A stretch of 64,000 nt of DNA from Oscheius dolichura (lineage: Eukaryota > Nematoda > Chromadorea > Rhabditida > Rhabditidae), in the NCBI GenBank assembly GCA_932521035.1, contig OW051496.1, positions 7,254,001 through 7,318,000 of the forward strand, read 5' to 3'. The notes under the pieces are model-generated. The model searched no databases. It worked only from the letters and a program-made list of their open reading frames with translations, and had not been told where the DNA came from. The position numbers and the translations under genes were made by a program. Shown piece by piece: positions 55,840 to 64,000 of this stretch (its first letter is position 1; every line of letters starts with the position of its first letter).

Positions 55840-56239
55840 CCGCCCTTCTATCTAAAAAAAATACACATAAAACCTATAACCAAGAAAATATGACGATAAA
55901 TGTGGATCTTTACCAGTATGAAGATAAACAGTACAGAAATTTGTAACTTTTAATACGCATAATCACAAAGCAGTTCAGACCTAGCTACCCGCATCTATTA
56001 CCAGGAATGTTGGTGTGCGAGAAATTGGATATTATATATAAACAATTTTCCATAATACTTATACCTGAATGAGGTTCTATTCATTTCAAATACAATTTGT
56101 ACCCGAGTATAATAAGTCACCAGTTAGGAAAGCACCTATGTACAAAAGCAACAATTAAACAAAAAACAAGGCGGAACTACATGCTAAAACAAAAGAGATA
56201 TAATTATAACTAAAGTTTAAAAAGGGATGAGAAAAAAAA
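55840..56239. other. AT-rich intergenic region
   Basis: Promoter side of ATF6 and 3' flank of the DOCK gene. No gene seen. Confidence 0.45.
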
Positions 56240-59200
56240 TTAGGTGTTGATTCCACCGATTGAATCTAAGACATGAATTGTTGACCGTGGATAGTTCCGT
56301 TTTTCATCTTCTGCCTGTGCTCGGAGCTGGAAGCACACCATGAACACCATGAAAATAATAAAAAGAAACAAACCGAAACTCCAAAGAATATTTCTAGCCG
56401 TTCGTGCATCCCTTGGAAAGAAGTAGCCAACATCTCATGATAACTATGTTGGTCAGCCCCCACAGCTGATTTATTCGCGATCAGTGCAGCCTCACAGGCT
56501 GACATTAAACCTCTAAAAAATAGAATTTCAGTGCCATGCAAATATACCTGAACGCGCTCAAAAGCAATTTTATGCCTTCCTCTCCATAGCGTTTTTTCTG
56601 ATCCGGGTGGGTAAAGGCTTCTGCATACACTAGAGGGCCGGCATTAACCTACAGAGAAATTATTAAATCGTTCAAAATTAAAAAAAACCGTCGCTGCTAC
56701 AGCTCCTTGTAAAATAAGTTGCAGTCTTTTTATATCTAAAGCTCGTCCTTCTGTTGGTTCTGCTAGAATTGTTCGAATATCTACTGCCTTCATCTCCAAT
56801 TTCTGACAGGCAAATTGTAAGGGGGAGAAAATTTCTTCTGTTCTATTGATTACTTTTTTACGCCTCAGACTTCCCGGAAATTGGTCATCCACTAAAAACT
56901 TATCTTCTAAACATAGAATTAGCACCTGCCTTCAAGGATTACTCTTTTAAGAGCTTGCCCTACTACAGATGAATCACTTCCAGAGATATTGCTTTCCATT
57001 ACAGGCGTCTCATAGACAAATTTATTAAGATTTGTATGACTCCAAAAGTCTTTTGATTTTTGTCCTTTTTTCAAGTATGGATCTACATGGGTAATTTGAA
57101 TAAAAGCTCCAGAACGATTTACATTAACATAATTCACCTGAAGAATTCTGTTTAAAGATTCTGATTAATCATACTTCAGTTTCCGATAAGATTTGGACGT
57201 TGTTAATATTTTTGCTTAGGCAGTTTTCTTTCATCCGAAGCGAGGCCTCTGCTAATGATGTAAGACCAGCTTCTCTGTATACCCATTCTGTATCGGAATC
57301 ATGCCTAAAATGAACATGATTTCACTAATTATACTAATATACTTACTCAAAGGCTTTACCTATAAATCTAACTCTAAAATAAGTTCCTAAATGTCTTTTT
57401 CCGCTGAGTTTTATTTCTCCTGCTCGGCTATAACTTTGTTGTAACTCGTGGTATATGCTAACAAGCGACTGAAAAACAACTATTTATGATATCTAAAAAC
57501 CTACATTGTAATCACATCTTTTCTCTAAAGCAGGAAGAATTACTCTGTAGAGAGGCCCTATAGCTTCATATCTCTCAGCAGACGTCAGCGATTGTGCCGT
57601 TAACTCAATTTTCTGCGTCAGGGTATCCAAAGTGAATCCTCCCGGCTGTACTGTCCTTTCCTTTCCTATAGTTTTCTCTTGTTCTGCGACTTCCTTGCTA
57701 ATCCAATCAAAAATATTCCAATCAAGATTTAATTCTCCACTTTCTGCTAATTCCTTTGCAATTATTGCAACAGAATGAGTGTGGCATACGGCTGCTTCTG
57801 AGTACCATTTTTCTATACAAGAGTTGTACAAATACTAGAAATCAACCTAACCATTTGTATGAACATTTGCCAACGCGTCAAACCAAGCACTCCGCAAAGC
57901 AGCAGATCCTCTGTAGCTATCTGCCAGTTGAATATGAAGTTCAGCCAAACGTATCTGAATGGGCTATTCAGTTATTGAAATAACAACGTACAGAATCTTT
58001 CTCTGCATCTTTCAAAGCTACAGTAGCTAACATTACACCACGTAACTGTTTTATCAACTCCTGAAAATATTGATGTAATATGAAATAATAGCAATTACCT
58101 TGACTGCTTTATCAAACTCTGTTCTTCTTTTAGAATCAGTAGGAACTAATATTTCTAATGCGTTCATACCTTTTTCGAAACGATGACTTGGAAATATCGT
58201 TGATTTCGTACCTAAAATTGGAAAAGATACATCAAATACAACCCAGCTGACCTAGTAGACGAGCCAGAGCGACCCCGGTTTGCGCCCCTGGTCGGCCTAA
58301 TCTTTCTGCCGGAGTTAACTGACGAGTCTCTACAGCTACAGAAGATGGAAGGTTACTTGCATCTATAGCATGTATTTCTATAAGGGATTTCATGAGTGGT
58401 GCAAATGGCACAACTGACGCAATTGTTTTACAGAAGTCTCGTAGCCATCACGAAGGATGAGTTGCAACAGGCCAGCAGCTGCACTTTGGATGGAAGGCAA
58501 TCTACTGGCCAACTGAATAAGTACATGTTCAATTAAGACCGAAAGTGCATCAAGCGGTCCTCCTTCAAATAGTATACTACGGTACTAAACGTGAATTTAT
58601 GAAAACTGACGCTAATTCAGACCTGTTTCACAAACATTGCTAGGGTAGCTATCGCGTGCAATCTGACCGACTCAGGCCAATTGTCCTTTAAAAACTGAAG
58701 GTGTAGTGATAATAGTTTAGCAAAAATTTCATTTTGCTCTCGATGGCATATAGCTTTTGAATATTTCATCTGCAAGGGATATTTTTTTTTGAAACAAAAA
58801 CGACTCACGATAAAAAATTTCGAAAATGTTTGCAATGTTTCTATTATCACCATTGCAACTTCTTGGCTCAAATTAAGCAGTTGTAGTACTGGGTATGACA
58901 GACTGCTTGTTGAAACTTCGTCGCTTTTGGAATCATTAAACAGACTTGTATTCAAATCAGCAATAGAGTTCAGTCTTGTTGAAGCTTGGCCCTGTATTTG
59001 TAAACTTGTCTTTTGCCTATAAAGAATATATTGAAAGAAATAGTTTGCTTACTTTTTAGAAGTGACGGCCTCAGCATGCTCTTTTCCTTGATAACTAAAT
59101 AAAGTAGCAGCAATCTCTAGTAAATTTAAAATGGGCAAGGCTCGCGCGCCATCCGATTCTAACCAGATGGCATTCAAGATACGAGATGGCAAACGATGGA

Positions 59201-62200
59201 TGACATAGAGAACAGCTATCAGAAAATTGCGAACTTCTTCCTAAAAAAAATATGAAATACGTTAGTTAATTTTATTACTGAATCCAATTTCTCTACCAGT
59301 GGCGTTTCTAATCCTGGCGAAATTGTTCGTGTAGGTGACTCCCGTACATCAAATGGTTTCGCTAATATTCTTAATCCAGGGCCATCTCTTGTGTCTTGGA
59401 CAACTGTCTGCAGTTCGTGGATAATTTCCACCGCGAAACGTATAATTGGTGCATAGAGGATCGCGATTCTACTTTGCATACTCTATAAAAATTAGTCTGA
59501 GACAATCCAAAAAAGACTTACAGTATCAGAATAACGTTTGTCAAAGCTGTGCTTAGCCAAAAGGTTCCTTAATATGGCAAAAGGTATACGACGAAATTCA
59601 CGGGATTCACGCAATGAAGACTTTAGTTCTTGAAACAATAACCCAATTAAAAAATGTCGAGAAGCATAAGCCTCACTGAGCCACCATTCCTCTGTGCAAC
59701 CCGAATCTTAGCAATAAGTAACTATAAAACTAATTAAATACTCCCTACATCTATCACTTTCAAAAACTTCCACTGACGAGGGCGAAGTAGTAAAAAGATT
59801 TAAGAATTTCGTTACAAAATTAACCGCTATAAAAGGTCTGTTATAACTAATAAATAACAAACCCGTCGATGTATCTTGATGGCTCGGCTGGCTAGTAATC
59901 CTTTGAATTTCGTTACGTGTATTTAAAAGTACAGGAAGGTTCAATGGAAGCCAGTGCTCGTGTTCACACAGGACAGTTAATAATGTATTCTTATAATCTC
60001 GTAAAGTTTTGGAATCATTTTCATCATATGTTTTAACAACATAGTAAATCCAATTGAAGACTGCACCACGATCCAAGAAACTTAGGCAATTCTGAAATAG
60101 TTAGAAAACGTATAAAAACAGAATTCACTTTGATAAATTGCGCTACTGCGATGTTTGCTGGGCGACAGACATCTGGCATTTCACGATGACGAAGAATGAT
60201 TGTATTGATAACTGTCTCAACCATTGTGCTCATAGCTTCAAGAACATCAGGCGCAATTCTTCCATTCCGAGGTTGCTGCGATGTAAATAATACTTGTACT
60301 TTTTGAATAAAGTACCTTGTTTAATTTTTTATGAACAATTATTTGCGCTAAACTTTTCGCAACCAAATCTAAGAAAAACCAGAGTTGTGGAAACAGTATT
60401 TTCAAGTTGTCATCCTTACTGATTTTAGAGGCACGAATCTGCAAATTCTCATGGTCAAACGCATGATATTAACCTACCACGGCAGGAAGATAACGAGAGA
60501 TTGAACTATGGACGGTTTCTTCAGCTGTTTCGTCGCTTATGACAAAGTGCAGCTTGATAAATGACTTCAATAGACTTTTTCGGCCAGATTGAATGCATCG
60601 ATCACAGATGGAGATAATAGTTCTGAAATGAGATAAATAGTTTTATAGTGAAAACATCGACAATAAGAAGGTTCTTTTAAATGAAGTACCTCATAGTTGA
60701 AAGCGCTAAGACATCGGAAGGTGCGTGGGGAAGGATGGCGAACAACCGCGACAGAAGGATAGGAAGAAAAGGGAGAAGCTTCTCTATAGACACGTTCACC
60801 AGGGACTAAAACAAAGAAATCAGAGACAATAGGGAATCAATAAACAAAACCCAGTTAGGACGTAAATAACATGAAAAAAGGTTAACATTGAGTGTATTAC
60901 TCTTACCTCAGTCCATTTTGTTATATCGTGGACGACTGGGTTATCAGCGTGTAAACAAGCATAACGAGCTATAGGCGAACATGATCGAGCTACTTCATCA
61001 TTTTGCTGAATAAAATCATCTCGAGAACGTCTTTTGCGGTGCAGTGAAGAAAGCGAAACCGAAACCGAAAGCAGGAGTGAGTGGCAACACATAGCATGCA
61101 AATACCTTGACTGGATCTGTAGAATCGCCGACGGTTCCCCGATTTTCTAATTTTTGACACGCCTGGAAAAAAAGTTTACAAACAAATAACGGCAGTCCAC
61201 TTGGAAAAATGCCTGAAGGCGTGTTTCAGTTGTAAAGGCAGAAGATACAAGACGCAAACGAACACGGAACAGAGGTTTCTGATCGACCCAGCGGATTTCT
61301 GTGTCGTCCTGCAGAAAAATAAATAAAATACTCGATAAATAAATACCTTCACTTGTGCATGGCCTTTACTTCTCATAAGTCCCGATGGAAGTTCAGCAGC
61401 AACTGGGAGTAAAATTTCTTGTTCGTCAGACTCCATTTCCAAACGCTCTTTCTTCCTAACCAAAGGACACCATGCGTAACCAATAGGAGTTTCAATATTC
61501 TGCACAAATGAATTTATGCATACAAACACTAACCTCTGGTGACTTGGCCCCTGATTGTCCAGAAATAGATAAATGTGTGAAAGAGAACAACAGGTGATCG
61601 GCACTGGTTAAATTCAGTGGAAGCTGCAATTTTATTTCGTCGCCAAATGTAGGAATTTGTTGGTGATGTTGAACAGCACACGAGAAGTGTGAGGTTAGAG
61701 GTCCATTAGCCGCAAGGCGATCGATTATCGACTATAATATTACACATTAAAATAATGAAAATATTACCTGATCTGTTTTCTCGTTGCCGCGAACAAATCG
61801 CACAGTGCATGTAATGTTTCTAGCTTTTGAAAAAAGCTTCTGATTATCGTACCTGAGAAAGCGTATTTAATTCAACCATTAAAAACATTACTTCAAACTA
61901 AGTGGATAAACGTATAATAAGTTAATTAACTCTGTGTGTGGTTCCAAAACAATGTCACCGAACGCTTGGATTTCAAAAATTGGTTTGAACTCCTTAGTAT
62001 TAAAATTCCACGGTCGTAAAGGCAAAAGGGATGGATTGATCCGACCTAAAATAATTAGTATTTCTCAAAATAGAGGAGTACAAGTATAGTCGCCGGGAGT
62101 GGAAGTTGAATCAACAGAAACTGTCAGCGAAGAATTAGGAATAACCATTTTCCCCTTTTCAAGTCTGAAAAAAAACATTTGTTGTAGCTAAATGACATAC

Positions 62201-64000
62201 TTAGAAAAATCAGAAAGAAACTTTTGTAAATCTGCTTCGGTAAGTTTGTTGTTCTCACAGCGATACAGTGGCAAAGCTATTGTTTCTATACTTGAAAAAC
62301 TATCAAGAACAATCGCCCTTAAATTTAAAGTCCATAAAACATTATTGTCGTTACTTGGCCGTCCATGCAAAACGTTGCCGATACGATGACAATCTTATAG
62401 CTGAACCTTGAATGGCTTTCTGGACCTTTTGTACTATTTTTGGATCCGGATTTGATCTAAAAAAATATACAAGAACAAATGAAAAACAGTACTTCATGTA
62501 GATATCTCCTGAAGTATCCGCGTGTAGTGCGCGATCTATTCTACAAATTATCCAGAGGTCTTTCATGCTCTGAGCAATCGTGTATAGAGCCTAAATATCA
62601 TAAAACACGTAAGAGCAAATCAATACCTCAGAGATCCTAGGATTTGTTGCAAGAGCAAGGCAAGTTGTCTTAGGGTTTGCTGCGCCAGGTGTAACCTCTC
62701 GTGCTCGAGCACCAGATGCGTCAACATGAAATTCTTCGGATAATCTCCGCCCAGAATTCGAATCGAATAAAAATACAGAGATAAAAAATGGTTCAATCTG
62801 AAACGGGCAAAAAATAACTGCCCCGAATACTAATACTGCTTACTTGTTGATTTATCCCCGGCGAAATCGGAAGTTTCAAAATTAAGTCTTGTACTTTTAC
62901 AACAAAGGTATGTACTTTTTCAGAAGCTATCGAGGATAACGTCGTATCTAGAGGACTTCCATAGCTAAGATTTAATGCGGCTTACTAAAACATTTTGAAG
63001 AACCCGAGCCATCAGGAGAACAATTCCATTTTCCTTTACGATCACCAACCGATTCAATCAATGGCTAAAACTTAGTTCAGAAAAAAAGCAACAAAAAAAC
63101 CAACTGCTAATCTATAATACAAAGAAAACATGTTGTTTCTTTCCACCACAGGAGGTGCTAGCCTGCTAGCATTGTCTCGCTTTCCTCTCCAAAGGTGATG
63201 GTCTCTTGCTAAAAATATTGTCGAAATCGAAATATAAAGGAGTACAATGGGAACTTTCGTTGCTTGTTGTGCTTATTGTATCTGGTTGTTCATCTTTGAT
63301 AGAAGCCGTTTCCATTTTATTGGAGCATTGTGATATAGAGTCCACTGAAAATAATTAATAAAGAAACCTGCAAGCCTCACTTTTTGTTGCAGAAAAAGTT
63401 ATTGCCATCCTAATGGTGTGGAGCCAAGAATTTGTTTCTTCCGGATCTTCAGAATACATCGTCAGAGATTTTGACGGTTCCTTTTCAACTTTATCAGGAT
63501 CCTCAATAGTTATCTGAAGAGAAAATGAACTAATAAAAAACCTTTGAATGTATCAACCTCTACAATTGGTTTTCCTTTTTTCTTTTGTCTGGACTGGGAG
63601 GAGTTCACCTTCACAACTTTTGGTTCGTCGGATGGTTGTTTCCTTACTTCCAATACAATATCACCCGATTCTGTTCTTCTCAAAGTGCACCACCGTCTTT
63701 TTCCCGACTAAGAATAGCATAAAAATTCACATATTGTCAATACCTTCGGATTCGGAAAGAAGGTGCCATCAGTTTTGTTCATCAGAACATAGCCTTCTTT
63801 TATTATATCAGCAAGGAAAAATCCGTCATCTTTCTGTAAATTTCTGGATAAAATTTAAAAAAAGAACAGATACAGCTTTTGCTTCTTCTAAGGCAAGATC
63901 GGATTCAAACACTAGTGATGGGAGGTCTTCTTGTATTGAACTGAAAAGATTGCTAACTTTAACAGATGGCAAAGTAAACTACCTTTCATTTACTTTATTG
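56240..64000 (-). CDS. DOCK-C family guanine-nucleotide exchange factor (partial)
   Basis: Rac/Cdc42 GEF of the DOCK6/7/8 type; the 5' end lies beyond the window. N-terminal part: IEPFFISVFLFDSNSGRRLS and RALHADTSGDIYMK. DHR1/C2 region: LLFSFTHLSISGQSG and IETPIGYAWCPLVRKKE. Middle: ARSCSPIARYACLHADNP, CEHEHWLPLNLPVLLNTR, RIAILYAPIIRFAVEIIHEL. DHR2 catalytic region: SGAFIQITHVDPYL, KRLQLILQGAVAAT and ANKSAVGADQHSYHEM. The C-terminus STIHVLDSIGGINT ends at 56240-56242. Many introns of 35-70 nt. The conserved valine-bearing nucleotide sensor stretch fits LQGAVAATVNAGPL. Member within DOCK6/7/8 not fixed. Confidence 0.9.

Overview
The window is animal nuclear DNA, and the content points to a nematode. 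The genes carry many introns with a very narrow size range (mostly 34-46 nt, GT...TTTCAG/CTAG). Several start codons sit a few bases after a good 3' splice site with no convincing upstream exon, which fits trans-splicing. There are Srx-type serpentine receptors, a secreted C6/DUF281-like protein, a CEST-like membrane carboxylesterase, eEF2 kinase and HMIT. I cannot name the species. No bacterial or viral genes were seen.

Bases 1-43.8 kb are GC-richer and hold many lineage-specific or cell-surface genes. On the plus strand: mitochondrial enoyl-CoA hydratase (1036-2160); an unrecognised protein A (2986-4234) whose diverged paralogue B lies at 24798-26140; a small Cys-rich membrane protein (4302-4679); a proline-rich secreted protein built of phase-1 exons (4898-5933); a rhodopsin-type receptor (15869-19187); a ZnT zinc transporter (to 21520); a short secreted peptide (27436-27898); and two Srx-like receptors (30897-32072, 42271-43793). 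On the minus strand: an integrin-beta-like protein without the beta-I domain (6190-8267); a type I membrane protein (10150-11587); a COMM-domain protein (11669-12419); a membrane-anchored carboxylesterase (21565-24079); a sterol O-acyltransferase (27933-30008); a proton/myo-inositol transporter (32395-34900); a C6-like secreted protein (36978-37970); and a tandem pair of CYSTM-like proteins (38164-40377).

Bases 43.8-64 kb are clearly AT-richer and hold conserved housekeeping and regulatory genes, nearly all on the minus strand: importin-7/8 (43925-50132), eEF2 kinase (47851-49944), TBC1D13-like Rab GAP (51833-53429), ATF6 (53634-55839) and a DOCK-C family GEF running off the right edge (56240-64000). 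One unrecognised plus-strand gene (50988-51666) diverges from importin-7.

The strongest findings are: (1) eEF2 kinase lies wholly inside the 2.4-kb first intron of importin-7 on the same strand, and its reading frame has no ATG upstream of protein-like sequence but joins in phase to the importin first exon; (2) a 376-bp foldback element with TAGGG termini and a perfect 8-bp target duplication (hAT-type MITE) sits in a receptor intron that would otherwise be 33 nt; (3) an integrin-beta architecture that lacks exactly the beta-I insertion, the tail, the membrane segment and the cytoplasmic part; (4) a pair of unrecognised paralogues with shared exon layout; (5) a CYSTM-like pair with near-identical last exons and unrelated first exons.
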